The translations under genes and the position numbers were made by a program. Positions 53,389 through 62,800 of a DNA stretch of 64,000 bases are shown piece by piece. Positions within the stretch are counted from its first letter, which is position 1. The number at the start of each line of letters is the position of its first letter. This DNA comes from Corallococcus sp. AS-1-6 (GTDB lineage: Bacteria; Myxococcota; Myxococcia; Myxococcales; Myxococcaceae): NCBI RefSeq assembly GCF_020037015.1, contig NZ_JAIQDE010000010.1:1-64000 (forward strand), given 5' to 3'. The notes under the pieces were generated by a model. It was not told the origin of the DNA. It saw only the letters and a list, made by a program, of their open reading frames with translations, and ran no database searches.

Positions 53389-54516
53389 GTGAGTTCCCCG
53401 ACCAACGCCGCCCCCATCTCCCGCGAGCGCGTGCGCGCCATCGACTGGCTGCGCGGCCTCTCCGTCCTCGTGATGATCCAGACCCACGCGCTGGTGCTGC
53501 TCACCCCGGAGCTGCGCAAGAGCGTGTGGACCGGACGGCTGCTCAAGGTGGACGGGCTGGTGGCCCCCGCGTTCATCTTCTCCGCCGGGTTCGCGCTGGC
53601 GCTGCTGATGGTGCGCAGCGCCGCCGGGGGCGTGCTGAACGAGCGCGTGCGCCGCAACCTGCGCCGCATCGCGGAGGTGTTCGCCGTCGCCGCGCTCGTC
53701 AACGCCGTCTGGTTCCCCATCCGCACGGAGCCCGTGTGGCTCTTGCGCCTGGACATCCTCCACTGCGTGGGGCTGTGCCTGCTGCTCACCCTGCCCATGG
53801 CCGCGCTCCTGGCCTCGCGCCCGCGCGTGCTCGCGGGCACCGCGCTCGTCCTGGCGATGGTGGCGTTCGCGCTGGCCCCCTTCAGCGACTCCGCGGGCGA
53901 GCCCTGGGCGTCGTTCCTGCGCAAGTCCAGTTGGGCCCCCTTCCCGCTGGTGCCGTGGGTGGGCTTCGCGTGGCTGGGCGCCTTCGCGGGCTGCATCGCG
54001 GGCGCGTGGGGCCGCAAGGGGCTGGCGTGGGCCCTGGGCTTCCTCATCGCGCTGGGCCTCGTGGGCACGCTGCTGCCGGGCGTGCTCAACAACCTCTACC
54101 CGCCGCACCGCTTCTTCGTCACCAACCCGTCCAACTCCGCCACCCGCTTCATGTGGGTCTGCGCGGTGCTGCTCGTGATGCTGTGGGCGGAGGGCCGGAT
54201 GTCACCGGACGCGAAGCCGTCCCGCGCGCGCCGCTTCCTGGAGGTCTTCGGCACCTCGTCGCTGTCCGCCTACTTCTTCCACGAGATGCTGCTGTACTAC
54301 CGCGTCTTCGGCGTCTTCTCGTTCCAGAAGCTGTGGGGCGACTCCAGCGGGTGGCTGAAGTTCTCCGGCCTGCTCGCGCTGCTCATCGCGTGCACGTTCG
54401 TGCTGTGCCTCGCGTGGGATCCGGTGGAGCGCGCGGGGAAGAAGGCCTTCGCGCGCGCCGGACAGTGGCTGCTCAGTGCGCCGCGCTGGCTGAGGCCTGA
54501 TCGAAGGCGCGGATGA
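53389..54516 (+). CDS. HGSNAT/DUF1624-like membrane acyltransferase
   Basis: 375 residues from the GTG at 53389; the longer frame from 53080 lies inside the preceding gene. Starts with '[20 protein letters not shown]' followed by a His in helix 1 ('THALVLL'), the signature of heparan-alpha-glucosaminide N-acetyltransferase-like proteins. About ten membrane helices follow ('[16 protein letters not shown]', '[15 protein letters not shown]', '[20 protein letters not shown]'). Family members transfer acyl groups across the inner membrane onto sugars; donor and acceptor are unknown here. The last 44 bp overlap the convergent VOC-fold gene. Confidence 0.78.
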   Translation: MSSPTNAAPISRERVRAIDWLRGLSVLVMIQTHALVLLTPELRKSVWTGRLLKVDGLVAPAFIFSAGFALALLMVRSAAGGVLNERVRRNLRRIAEVFAVAALVNAVWFPIRTEPVWLLRLDILHCVGLCLLLTLPMAALLASRPRVLAGTALVLAMVAFALAPFSDSAGEPWASFLRKSSWAPFPLVPWVGFAWLGAFAGCIAGAWGRKGLAWALGFLIALGLVGTLLPGVLNNLYPPHRFFVTNPSNSATRFMWVCAVLLVMLWAEGRMSPDAKPSRARRFLEVFGTSSLSAYFFHEMLLYYRVFGVFSFQKLWGDSSGWLKFSGLLALLIACTFVLCLAWDPVERAGKKAFARAGQWLLSAPRWLRPDRRRG

Positions 54517-54964
54517 GCTCCGGCGGGGCCTGCACCAGCTCGATCAGCACGCCCTCGCCGCTCAGCGGGAACTGATCGCTGGCCTTCGGGTGGATGAAGC
54601 ACACGTCGAAGCCCGCCGCGCCCTTGCGGATGCCGCCGGGCGTGAAGCGCATGCCCTGCCCCTCCAGCCACTTGACGGCCACCGCCAGGTCATCCACCCA
54701 CAGGCCCACGTGGTTGAGCGCCGGGTCATGGACCTTGGGACGGCCGTCCGGATTGACGGGCTGCATCAAGTCCACCTCGACCTTGAAGGGGCCCGCGCCC
54801 GCCACGACGATGTCCTCGTCCACGTTCTCCTTCTCGCTGCGGTAGGTGCCGTGGGCCGTCAGGCCCAGCGTGTCCACCCACAGCTTGCGCAGGGCGCCCT
54901 TGTCCAGCCCTCCAATGGCGATCTGCTGGATGCCCAGAATCCGGAACGGTCGTGTCGTCTCCAT
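54473..54964 (-). CDS. VOC-fold protein, methylmalonyl-CoA epimerase-like
   Basis: 163 residues from the ATG at 54964; a longer frame to 55048 lacks support. Two beta-alpha-beta-beta-beta modules of the vicinal oxygen chelate fold: first '[20 protein letters not shown]', second '[20 protein letters not shown]'. '[12 protein letters not shown]' and '[10 protein letters not shown]' match methylmalonyl-CoA epimerases (metal ligands His, Glu). It may therefore interconvert an acyl-CoA epimer, but VOC proteins are functionally broad and no propionyl-CoA genes are nearby. Confidence 0.75.
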   Translation of the reverse strand: METTRPFRILGIQQIAIGGLDKGALRKLWVDTLGLTAHGTYRSEKENVDEDIVVAGAGPFKVEVDLMQPVNPDGRPKVHDPALNHVGLWVDDLAVAVKWLEGQGMRFTPGGIRKGAAGFDVCFIHPKASDQFPLSGEGVLIELVQAPPELIRAFDQASASAAH

Positions 54965-55107
54965 GGCCGGGGACCGTCGCAAAAGGGGTCCCCCCACGCA
55001 AGCGCGGCCCACGCGCGGACCCGGGAAAAATTCACGGGATAAACCCATTCCGGAGGTCGGTCGTTTCCAGGGGCACGCTGACTTCCTCCCGTCGTCCCGG
55101 AGCCGCC

Positions 55108-56919
55108 ATGTCCCCGTTCTTCTCGAAGCGCCGCGTGTCCTTCGTCAGTGGTGCCCTCCTCTGCGCCAGCCTCGTGAGCGCGTGCTCCTCCCGGGAGCCG
55201 GCGCAGGGCCGCCTGTCGGCGCGCGACGAGCTCAAGCCCCAGGCCCTGGCGGCCACCCAGAGCGCCCCCAAGGACGAGGACACGGCCCTCATGGCGCCCC
55301 CGCCGCCCCCGTCCACCCCGGCCGCGGACGCCAGGAACCGCGGTGACATCGCGCCGGCCCCCGCCGAGGAGCGTGAGGCGTCCAGTGCCCTGGCGGCGTC
55401 CGAGCCGGCCACGCGCCGCGCCCCGCCGGCGAAGGCGGCCATGCCCATGGGCGCGGCGCTGGGCACCCTGGGTGCCGCCGGCGCCCCGGCTCCGGTCCAT
55501 CCGCCGGTGGAGAAGCGCAAGCTGGAGATGGACGCGGACAAGGGCGTCGCCGAGGGCGGCAACGTCTTCGAGACCTACAAGGCCAACGCCTTCACCGAGA
55601 CGGCGAAGGACAACCTGTCCACCTTCGCGGCGGACGTGGACACGGCGTCCTACTCCATGGCGCGGCGCTACCTGCAGCAGGGCCAGTTGCCGCCCACCCA
55701 GGCGGTGCGCGTGGAGGAGTTCGTCAACTACTTCAAGTACCGCTACACGCCGCCGGAGGAAGGCGCCTTCACGGTGCACCTGGAGGGCGCGCCCTCGCCC
55801 TTCAACGCGCGCCGCCAGTTCGTGCGCGTGGGCGTGCAGGGCAAGGTCGTCTCCCGCTCGCAGCGCAAGCCCGCGCACCTGGTGTTCCTGGTGGACACCA
55901 GCGGCTCCATGGCGTCGTCGGACAAGCTGCCGCTGGCCATCGAGTCCATCAAGGTCGCGGTGAAGAACCTCAACGAGAACGACACCGTGGCGCTCGTCAC
56001 CTACGCGGGCTCCACGCGGGACGTGCTGGCCCCCACGCCCGCCACGGACGTGAAGAAGATCCACGCGGCGCTGGACTCGCTGACCGCGGGCGGCGGCACG
56101 GCCATGGCCTCAGGCATGGAGCTGGCCTACAAGCACGCGGTGAAGAAGGCCGCGGGCGGCGTGGTGTCCCGCGTGGTGGTGCTCACCGACGGTGACGCCA
56201 ACATCGGCAACACCAGCCCCAAGGCCATGCTGGCCAGCATCGAGAAGTACGTGGCCGAGGGCGTCACCCTCACCACGGTGGGCTTCGGTATGGGCAACTA
56301 CCACGACTCGCTGATGGAGCAGTTGGCCGACAAGGGCAACGGCAACAGCTTCTACGTGGACAGCATGAAGGAGGCGCGCAAGGTCTTCGAGACGCAGCTC
56401 ACCGGCACGCTGGAGGTCATCGCGAAGGACGTGAAGTTCCAGGTGGAGTTCAACCCGAAGGCCGTCAGCCGCTACCGCCTGATGGGCTACGAGAACCGCG
56501 ACATCGCGGACAAGGACTTCCGCGACGACAAGGTGGACGCGGGCGAGATTGGCGCGGGCCACACCGTGACGGCGCTCTACGAGGTGGAGCTCACCGGCGA
56601 CGCGCCCCAGGAGCTGGCCACCGTGCGCATCCGCGCCAAGGCGCCCAACGGCACGGAGGCCAGGGAGCAGGCCTTCCCGCTCACCCGCGCGAACCTGAAG
56701 CCCTCCATGGAGGCCGCCTCCAGCGACTTCCGCTTCGCCCTCGCCGTGGCCGCCACCGCGGACATCCTCCGCGCCGCGCCCGCCGCGGAGGGCTGGAGCC
56801 TGGCCACCACGCAGAAGCTGGCGGAGGGCGCCGTGGCCGGTGACTCCGACCGCACCGAGTTCGTCCGTCTCATCGGCCAGGCACGCGCGCTGACGACCGC
56901 GTCCGCCAGCGGCCGCTGA
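55108..56919 (+). CDS. VWA-domain lipoprotein (YfbK-like)
   Basis: 603 residues from the ATG at 55108 (GGAG nine bases upstream); the longer open frame is antisense to the VOC gene. Lipobox in '[12 protein letters not shown]', then a Pro/Ala-rich stretch. Architecture of YfbK-type proteins: N-terminal VWF-A-associated domain (~165-250, '[20 protein letters not shown]'), the VWA domain with an intact MIDAS '[10 protein letters not shown]' (Asp263) and 'LTDGDANIG' (~255-435), and a C-terminal DUF3520-like domain ('[17 protein letters not shown]', ~450-600). Binds a divalent metal and likely a protein partner on the outer membrane or periplasmic face. Followed by a strong terminator. Confidence 0.9.
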   Translation: MSPFFSKRRVSFVSGALLCASLVSACSSREPAQGRLSARDELKPQALAATQSAPKDEDTALMAPPPPPSTPAADARNRGDIAPAPAEEREASSALAASEPATRRAPPAKAAMPMGAALGTLGAAGAPAPVHPPVEKRKLEMDADKGVAEGGNVFETYKANAFTETAKDNLSTFAADVDTASYSMARRYLQQGQLPPTQAVRVEEFVNYFKYRYTPPEEGAFTVHLEGAPSPFNARRQFVRVGVQGKVVSRSQRKPAHLVFLVDTSGSMASSDKLPLAIESIKVAVKNLNENDTVALVTYAGSTRDVLAPTPATDVKKIHAALDSLTAGGGTAMASGMELAYKHAVKKAAGGVVSRVVVLTDGDANIGNTSPKAMLASIEKYVAEGVTLTTVGFGMGNYHDSLMEQLADKGNGNSFYVDSMKEARKVFETQLTGTLEVIAKDVKFQVEFNPKAVSRYRLMGYENRDIADKDFRDDKVDAGEIGAGHTVTALYEVELTGDAPQELATVRIRAKAPNGTEAREQAFPLTRANLKPSMEAASSDFRFALAVAATADILRAAPAAEGWSLATTQKLAEGAVAGDSDRTEFVRLIGQARALTTASASGR

Positions 56920-56964
56920 AAGCAGCACCCAGCACGACGCAACGGGGAACGCGCAGCAAGGGGG

Positions 56965-57010
56965 GCCCTGCCCGCCACCGGGGATGCACCGGTGGCGGGC
57001 AGGGCTTTTT
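56965..57010 (+). terminator. Strong intrinsic terminator of VWA gene
   Basis: A perfect 17-bp stem (56965-56981 with 56989-57005), loop GGATGCA, followed by TTTTT at 57006-57010. It lies 45 bases past the stop at 56919 and separates the gene from the convergent lipoprotein at 57021. Confidence 0.93.
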
Positions 57011-57020
57011 CAGGAGGGCT

Positions 57021-57623
57021 TCAGATGACGGTGATGACAGGGGGCGTGGTGGTGGTGAAGAAGTCGGTGAAGGTCGCCGACCAGTAGGTCCCCGACTTGC
57101 CGTTGATCTTGCACGCCTTGGTACCGGAGGCCGTCACGTTGGTCCCAGAGCTGCTGACGCCGAGGCCCCCCGTGGAGATGCTGCCCGTCATGTAGTCGCA
57201 GTAGACGTCCGCGTTGCGCGTGGTGGAGAGCGTCGTGGGGTCCACGGCGCGCACCGCCATGATGGTGGCGGCAGAGCCGCTCCAGCCATTCCGCATCGTG
57301 AAGCCCACCGCGAGCCCCAGGCTGGAACCGGAGAGGGACACGGTGCCCGGCGGGCTCAGCGGGACGGACTGGACGACCACCGACGCGCCCGTCGTCAGGG
57401 TGCAGGTGGCGCCGCCCGTGCGGGTGATGACGACGTTGTACTGCGGCGGAGACGTGGTGATCTGCACCGTGGTCGCCTCGTAGTCACAGCCCTGCGAGGA
57501 CGCCGTCGTCAACCGCGCACCCTGCCGCGCGAGCTCCGCGCCGTCCTCCTGCTCCGGACCGCCACAGGCCGACAGCATGAGGGCGGACCCAAGACACACC
57601 ACGGACGTCAGCTTGCTCATCAT
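57021..57623 (-). CDS. Small lipoprotein, paralog family member 1
   Basis: 200 residues (ATG 57623, or the adjacent ATG 57620). Lipobox 'LGSALMLSACGG'. The mature part is a beta-rich domain containing 'SQGCDYEATTVQI', 'YNVVITRTGGATCTLTTGAS', 'SLGLAVGFTM' and the C-terminal 'DFFTTTTPPVI'. The same layout recurs in the two lipoproteins at 58472 and 59151, so these are diverged paralogs. No known family; probably a lineage-specific envelope lipoprotein. GGAA-rich leader upstream; its promoter region faces the divergent expansin-like gene. Confidence 0.75.
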   Translation of the reverse strand: MMSKLTSVVCLGSALMLSACGGPEQEDGAELARQGARLTTASSQGCDYEATTVQITTSPPQYNVVITRTGGATCTLTTGASVVVQSVPLSPPGTVSLSGSSLGLAVGFTMRNGWSGSAATIMAVRAVDPTTLSTTRNADVYCDYMTGSISTGGLGVSSSGTNVTASGTKACKINGKSGTYWSATFTDFFTTTTPPVITVI

Positions 57624-57733
57624 GGGAATTCCTTTCCTTTTTTGGGGAGGGGGAAGGCCCGGACGCTAACAATCCTGCCTGGCGGAACCAATACGCGGAG
57701 TCCTGTCTGCCGTTGACGCGGAGCGCCGCGTGT

Positions 57734-58438
57734 ATGATGCGCGGTATGAACCGACCCGCTTCGTTGCGAAATGCGTGGGTGTTGGCCCTGACCTCGCTGC
57801 CCCTTGGGGCCTGCGGAGACTCCGCCTCCGGGGGCGGCGTGGCCCTGGGCTCCGAGCAGAAAGGGATTGCGACCTATTACGACGCCAACGGGGGCGGCAA
57901 CTGCAGCTACGACCCGAGCGGCGACCTGATGGTGGCCGCGATGAACCGCGAGCAGTACGACAACAGCGCCGCCTGCGGGCAGTGCGTGGACATCGTGGGG
58001 CCCAAGGGCAGCGCGCGCGTGCGCATCGTGGACCAGTGCCCGGAGTGCGAGAAGGGCCACCTGGACCTGTCCGTGGAGGCCTTCGACAAGGTCGCGGAGC
58101 GGAAGGACGGCCGGGTGGACATCACCTGGACGCCGGTGTCCTGCGACGTGGCCGGCCCGGTGAAGTACCACTTCAAGGACGGCAGCAACCCCTGGTGGAC
58201 GGCCATCCAGGTGCGCAACCACCGGCTGCCCATCAAGAAGCTGGAGTGGCGGCGCGACGGGGATTGGAAGGCGCTGGAGCGCCAGAGCTACAACTACTTC
58301 GTCTTCGAGGGCATCGGCGAGGGCCGCTTCCAACTGCGCGTCACCGCCAGTGACGGCCAGCAGTTGGTGGACTCCGTGGAGAAGGTGCTGGACGACGACA
58401 CCGTGGACGGGGCGGAGCAGTTCGCGCCCCAGAAGTAG
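57734..58438 (+). CDS. Expansin-like lipoprotein
   Basis: 234 residues from the ATG at 57734 (57737 and 57746 are alternatives; no clear ribosome site). Lipobox 'LTSLPLGACGDS'. The first domain is a double-psi beta-barrel of the expansin/GH45-like type: 'GIATYYDANGGGNCSYD', paired Cys ('ACGQCVDI', 'DQCPEC'), and 'GHLDLSVEAFDKVAE' with the conserved catalytic-type Asp. The second (~140-230, 'KYHFKDGSNPWWTAIQVRNH', 'WKALERQSYNYFVFEGIGEG') is the CBM63-like cellulose/wall-binding domain. Bacterial expansins loosen cellulose or peptidoglycan without hydrolysis. It is inserted on the opposite strand within the three-paralog lipoprotein cluster. Confidence 0.88.
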   Translation: MMRGMNRPASLRNAWVLALTSLPLGACGDSASGGGVALGSEQKGIATYYDANGGGNCSYDPSGDLMVAAMNREQYDNSAACGQCVDIVGPKGSARVRIVDQCPECEKGHLDLSVEAFDKVAERKDGRVDITWTPVSCDVAGPVKYHFKDGSNPWWTAIQVRNHRLPIKKLEWRRDGDWKALERQSYNYFVFEGIGEGRFQLRVTASDGQQLVDSVEKVLDDDTVDGAEQFAPQK

Positions 58439-58471
58439 GCCGCGCGCCCCGCCGCCCCGTCCGTCACGGCA

Positions 58472-59071
58472 TCAGAACGTCATGATGGACGGGGCCGTGG
58501 TGCTGGTGAAGAAGTCCGGGTAGCTGGCCAGGTACGTGTTGCCCGTGCCCGTCTGGCCGTAGATGGTGCCGTTCTTCGTGCCGTAGACGGTCAGCGTGGT
58601 GCCGTCGGAGGCGATGGACAGGCTGCCCGAGTAGATGGAGCCCCGGCCCAGGTACACGGACAGGCCCGCGTACCGGACGATGTCCAGCGTGTCCGGCGCC
58701 ACGTGCCGGATGCCCAGGGACTGGGGCGCGCTGCCGCTGACGCTGGTCTTGTACGTGTAGCTCACGGCCACGCCCAGGTCGTTGGCCGCCAGCGACAGCG
58801 AGGGCGCGGTGCCGGTGGACGTGCCCACCACGACGCTGCCCGCGCCATACGCGCAGGTGGCGTCCGCCGCGCGCGTGACGATGACGTCGTAGATGGGAGG
58901 CAGCGTGCCCGGCTGCGCCGCGGACGACACCGTGAACGTGCAGCCCTGGGAGGTGCCCGTCACCAGCGCGGACTCCTGGGTGGCGAGGCCCTCCTCCCCC
59001 TCCACGCCAGCGCCACAGGCCGTGAGGCCCACGACCGCGCAAAGGGAAACAACAGACTTGACGTCCAGCAT
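58472..59071 (-). CDS. Small lipoprotein, paralog family member 2
   Basis: 199 residues from the ATG at 59071 (GGAG nine bases before); the frame to 59134 is not used. Lipobox 'LCAVVGLTACGA'. Shares with member 3 'LVTGTSQGCTFTVS', 'YDVIVTRAADATCAYGAGSV', 'SLAANDLGVAVSYTY', 'HVAPDTLDIVRYAGL', 'DGTTLTVYGTKN' and the C-terminal 'YPDFFTSTTAPSI'. Function unknown. Confidence 0.78.
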   Translation of the reverse strand: MLDVKSVVSLCAVVGLTACGAGVEGEEGLATQESALVTGTSQGCTFTVSSAAQPGTLPPIYDVIVTRAADATCAYGAGSVVVGTSTGTAPSLSLAANDLGVAVSYTYKTSVSGSAPQSLGIRHVAPDTLDIVRYAGLSVYLGRGSIYSGSLSIASDGTTLTVYGTKNGTIYGQTGTGNTYLASYPDFFTSTTAPSIMTF

Positions 59072-59135
59072 GGCATTGCACTCCAGGGTTGGGGTGGAAC
59101 CGCGGCGCCCCCTATAAAGGCAGACGTCAGACATT
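59072..59135 (-). promoter_or_regulatory. Conserved leader shared by paralogs 2 and 3
   Basis: Minus strand: TGTCTGACGTCTGCCTTTATAG, then GCGCGGTTCCA-like sequence and a CTGGAG ribosome site, nearly matching the leader of paralog 3 (59742-59789). TTTATA/TTTAAA could be a -10 element, but no -35 is clear. Confidence 0.4.
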
Positions 59136-59150
59136 GGAAACAGATTGTTT

Positions 59151-59741
59151 TCAATAGGCGACGATGGTGGGAGCCAGGGTGCTGGTGAAGAAGTCAGGGA
59201 AGACGGCCACGTAGCGGTCCCCGGAGCCCGTCTCTCCGGAGATGGGGACGTTCTTGGTGCCGGTGGCGATCAGCGTCGTGCCATCCGGTCCAATGCCCAG
59301 GTCCGCGGACCAGATGTACGTCCCCAGCGCGACGGGCATCAGGCCCGCGGAGCGGACGATGGCCAGCGAGTCCGGCGCCACATGCTTGATGGCCACCGCC
59401 ATGGGCGACGGGCCGCCCGTCCGGTACGTGTAGCCCACGGCCACGCCCAGGTCGTTGGCCGCCAGCGACACCATGGAGGGCGGATTGGCGTTGGAGTACC
59501 CGACCGTCACGGTGCTCGCGCTCCAGGGGCAGGTCGCGCTCGCCTCGCGCGTGAGCTTGATGTCGAAGATGGGGGGAACCGGGACGCGCTGCACGAACGA
59601 CACCGTGAAGGTGCAGCCCTGGGACGTCCCGGTCACCAGCGCGGCCTTCTGGGTGGCGAGCGCCCCCGCTTCTTCCGCTCCACCACACGCCATGACGACG
59701 GCGAGCGCACCCAGGGAAACAGCCGACTTGAAGAATTGCAT
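59151..59741 (-). CDS. Small lipoprotein, paralog family member 3
   Basis: 196 residues from the ATG at 59741 (CTGGAGG before it). Lipobox 'LGALAVVMACGG'. Closest to member 2: 'LVTGTSQGCTFTVSF', 'FDIKLTREASATCPWSASTV', 'SLAANDLGVAVGYTYR', 'HVAPDSLAIVRSAGL', 'DGTTLIATGTKN', 'FPDFFTSTLAPTI'. Tandem with member 2 and only 69 bp after the giant ATPase gene on the same strand. Two Cys besides the lipobox one are conserved in the family and may pair. Function unknown. Confidence 0.78.
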   Translation of the reverse strand: MQFFKSAVSLGALAVVMACGGAEEAGALATQKAALVTGTSQGCTFTVSFVQRVPVPPIFDIKLTREASATCPWSASTVTVGYSNANPPSMVSLAANDLGVAVGYTYRTGGPSPMAVAIKHVAPDSLAIVRSAGLMPVALGTYIWSADLGIGPDGTTLIATGTKNVPISGETGSGDRYVAVFPDFFTSTLAPTIVAY

Positions 59742-59789
59742 GGCATTGACCTCCAGGGGTTGGAACCGCGCCAACCCCTTTAAAGGCAA
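59742..59789 (-). promoter_or_regulatory. Conserved leader of paralog 3
   Basis: Minus strand: TGTCTGGCGTTTGCCTTTAAAG followed by GCGCGGTTCCAACCCCTGGAGG, matching the leader of paralog 2. The conservation extends past the coding region and includes the possible -10 TTTAAA. Confidence 0.4.
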
Positions 59790-59810
59790 ACGCCAGACAT
59801 GCAAATCGAA

Positions 59811-62800
59811 TCAGCGCCGCAGCATGCCGCGCAGCAGCTCCAGGGCTTCCGTGACCCCCTGCCAGACCTGGAGCGCCTTGATGCCCTCCCCTTCGCCCTG
59901 CACGTTGCGGCGGGCGGCGCGCTCCAGGGGCAGCAGCGCTCCCTCCACCAGCTCGATCTGCCGGCTGAGCTCCGCCGGAGACGGACCGTTCGCGGCGCGC
60001 TGGAGCGACTCCACCGGGGTGGGCAGCGACACCGACACGGGCCGGTCCGCCAGGGCCGTGATGGCCTTGGAGAGCTGCGCCATGTACGGGCCGAAGTCCG
60101 GCGCGGGCGCCTGGGGCATGGGCGCGTTGCGCAGCGTGGGGGCCTCCTCCGCCTGCGCGGCCACGCGCTCCGTGAGGGCCTTGAGCAGTTGCGCCAGGTG
60201 CTTGAGGTACGGGGCCAGGTCCGTGGCGGGCGCCTGGGCCTGGGGCGCGGCCGGGAGGGACACCTGCACCGGGGCGGGGGGCTTCTGGGCGGCCTCGCGG
60301 CTGACGCGGGCCACCTCCAGCACGGCCTCGCGCAGGGCCTCCAGGTGCGGGGCCACGGGCGTGTCGTCGCTGGGGGCGTTCGCCTGCGCGGCGGCCTGCA
60401 CCACCGCGTCGCGCACGGAGCCCAGTTGCTCCTCGATGGCGCCTAGCTGTCCGGTGACGCGCGCCACGGGGTCGTCCTCCTTGCCCCCCATGCGCTTCAC
60501 GCGGGCGAAGCCCTGCTTGATCTCCTCCCAGCGCTTCGCCTTCTCCGGCGTCAGGCGCCCGCGCATCTCCGCCAGCTTGAGCAGGTTCTGCTCCGCCGCG
60601 GTGGTGAGCGTCTGGGATTCGCCCTGGTAGTGGTCGTCGATGCGGCGCTCCAGTTCGTCGTCCGTCATCGCGGAGACGACCTTCTCCGCCAGCTTGCCCA
60701 TGTTGCGGTAGCTGCCCTGCAGCTTGAACGGCGGCTCCGTGCGGAAGCGCTCGTCCTGCGCGGCGGACGCGATGTACTGGAGGTTCACCTTGAGCAGCAC
60801 CTGCTGCACGCGGAACAGCCGCTGGAAGACGGCGATGATCTCCTGGAGCTCCGCCGCCGCGTAGCCGTGCTTCAGCTCGCCGGAGGGGACCTCCTCGCCC
60901 CGGGCCATGCGGATGAGGCGGTGCACGTCCTGCGGGTCGCGCGTGGCCAGCGGCGCGAGCACCGGGTTGGAGGTGAGCGCGTTCTCCAGGTAGCTGAGCG
61001 CGAACAGCTCCTCCTTGCCGTCCAGGATGTCACCCAGGTTGTAGGTGTCCGCGCGGTTGGCGAGCATGTCCGGGATCCGGAAGCGCTCGCCCGTCTCCGT
61101 GTAGGGGTTGCCCGCCATCACCACGCAGAACTTCTTGCCGCGCAGGTCATACGTGCGCGTCTGGCCATTCCAGACACCCTCCACGCGGCGCTGGCCGTCG
61201 CACAGGGAGATGAACTTCTGGAGCAGCTCCGGGTCCGTGTGCTGGATGTCGTCGAGGTAGAGCATCACGTTGTTGCCCATCTCGAAGGACAGGTTGATGC
61301 GCTCCACCTCCTGCCGCGCGGTGGCGTTGGGCGCCTCCGCGGGATCCAACGACTTCACGGAGTGGCCCAGCGCCGGCCCGTTCACCTTCACGAAGGTGAG
61401 GCCCAGGCGGCTGGCCACGTACTCCATCAGCGTCGTCTTGCCGTAGCCCGGCGGCGACATGAGCAGCAGCATGCCCATGCGGTCCGTGCGCTTGCCCTCG
61501 CCCGCCGCGCCCAACTGCTTGGCCAGGTTCGCGCCGATGAGTGGCAGGTACACCTCGTCGATGAGCCGGTTGCGCACGAAGCTCGTGAGCACCTTGGGCG
61601 TCAGCTCCTCCAGCCGCAGCTTGCGCCGCTCGCGGTCCAGCAGGTCGCGCAGGTACGCGCGGTAGGCCACGTACGCGGGCACGCGCACCTGGCGGAACTC
61701 GCCCAGCCGCGACAGGAACTCGTCCAGGCGCAGGGACAGCTTGCGGTCCTGGATGCGCGGGTGGCTGCCCAGCAGGCCCGTGGCCTCCGTGGCCGTGAGG
61801 GCGCCCGCCGTCTCGCGGTCCAGCTTGCGCTCGGTGAGCAGCACCACCGCCGTCTCCAGCGCGACGTGGGCCGCCTCGCCCGGGCCGCCCTCGCGCTTCG
61901 CGAGGAACGCGTCCACCCAGGCGCGGGCGATGCGCAGGCGCTCCGGCAGGTTCTTCTCCAGGCCGCGCAGGTCGTCGTCGAACGCGGTGCGCGAACCGTG
62001 GCGGTCCAGGTGCGCGAGGAAGGCGTCCTTCAGCGCCAGGGCCTCGCGGCTGGTGGTGAAGCGCGGGCGGTCCACCGCCAGCTCCTCCACCAGGTAGCGG
62101 CCCGCCTGCCGGCCCTCCGCGGGCGAGGCCGCGAGCCCGTGACCCTGGAGGAACGCGAGCACGCGCTCGCCCAGCTCATCCCCCAGCGCCACCAGGTCCG
62201 AGCCGGTGTCGAACGCCTGCCGCAGCCGCGCGAGGCTGCGCGCCCGCCGGTGGAACACGCCCCGGAGCGCGTCGTCCGGATCAAAAGCCCAGTACAGCGC
62301 GGCCCAGGCGCGAGGCCCCGGGGCGAAGCGCAGCAGGCCCGCGCCCTGGTGCAGCGCGAGCAGCTTCTCCAGGAGCACCGTCGCGTCCGCGTCGTGCACG
62401 CCGCGCTCGTAGCCCTCGTCGAAGCGGTCCGCGGCGTACGCGCGCACGCGCTCCATCAACTGCCCCTGCGCGCCGGCCTCGTACAGCGCCGCGAGCGTGA
62501 GGCCGCCCTTCCCCTCCTCCGCGTCCATCAGCAGGCCCGCGGCCAGGTACTCCGCGCGGTACACGTCGCGCGTCTCGGAGACCAGGTGCTGCTCCCAGAG
62601 CTCGCGGTACTTCAGCAGCTCCGGGTCCTCCACCTTCTGCGTGTAGTCGGAGCCGGTGAGCTGGAGGTACAGCGCGCCGTCGCGAGGAACGAGCGTCAGC
62701 TCCAGCGGCTGCGTGTTGACGTGGAAGCGGTACTGCCCCAGCTTGATGAGGCCCTCGCCGCCCTCGAACAGGTCCTGCTTGTCGCGCAGGGCGCGCAGGG

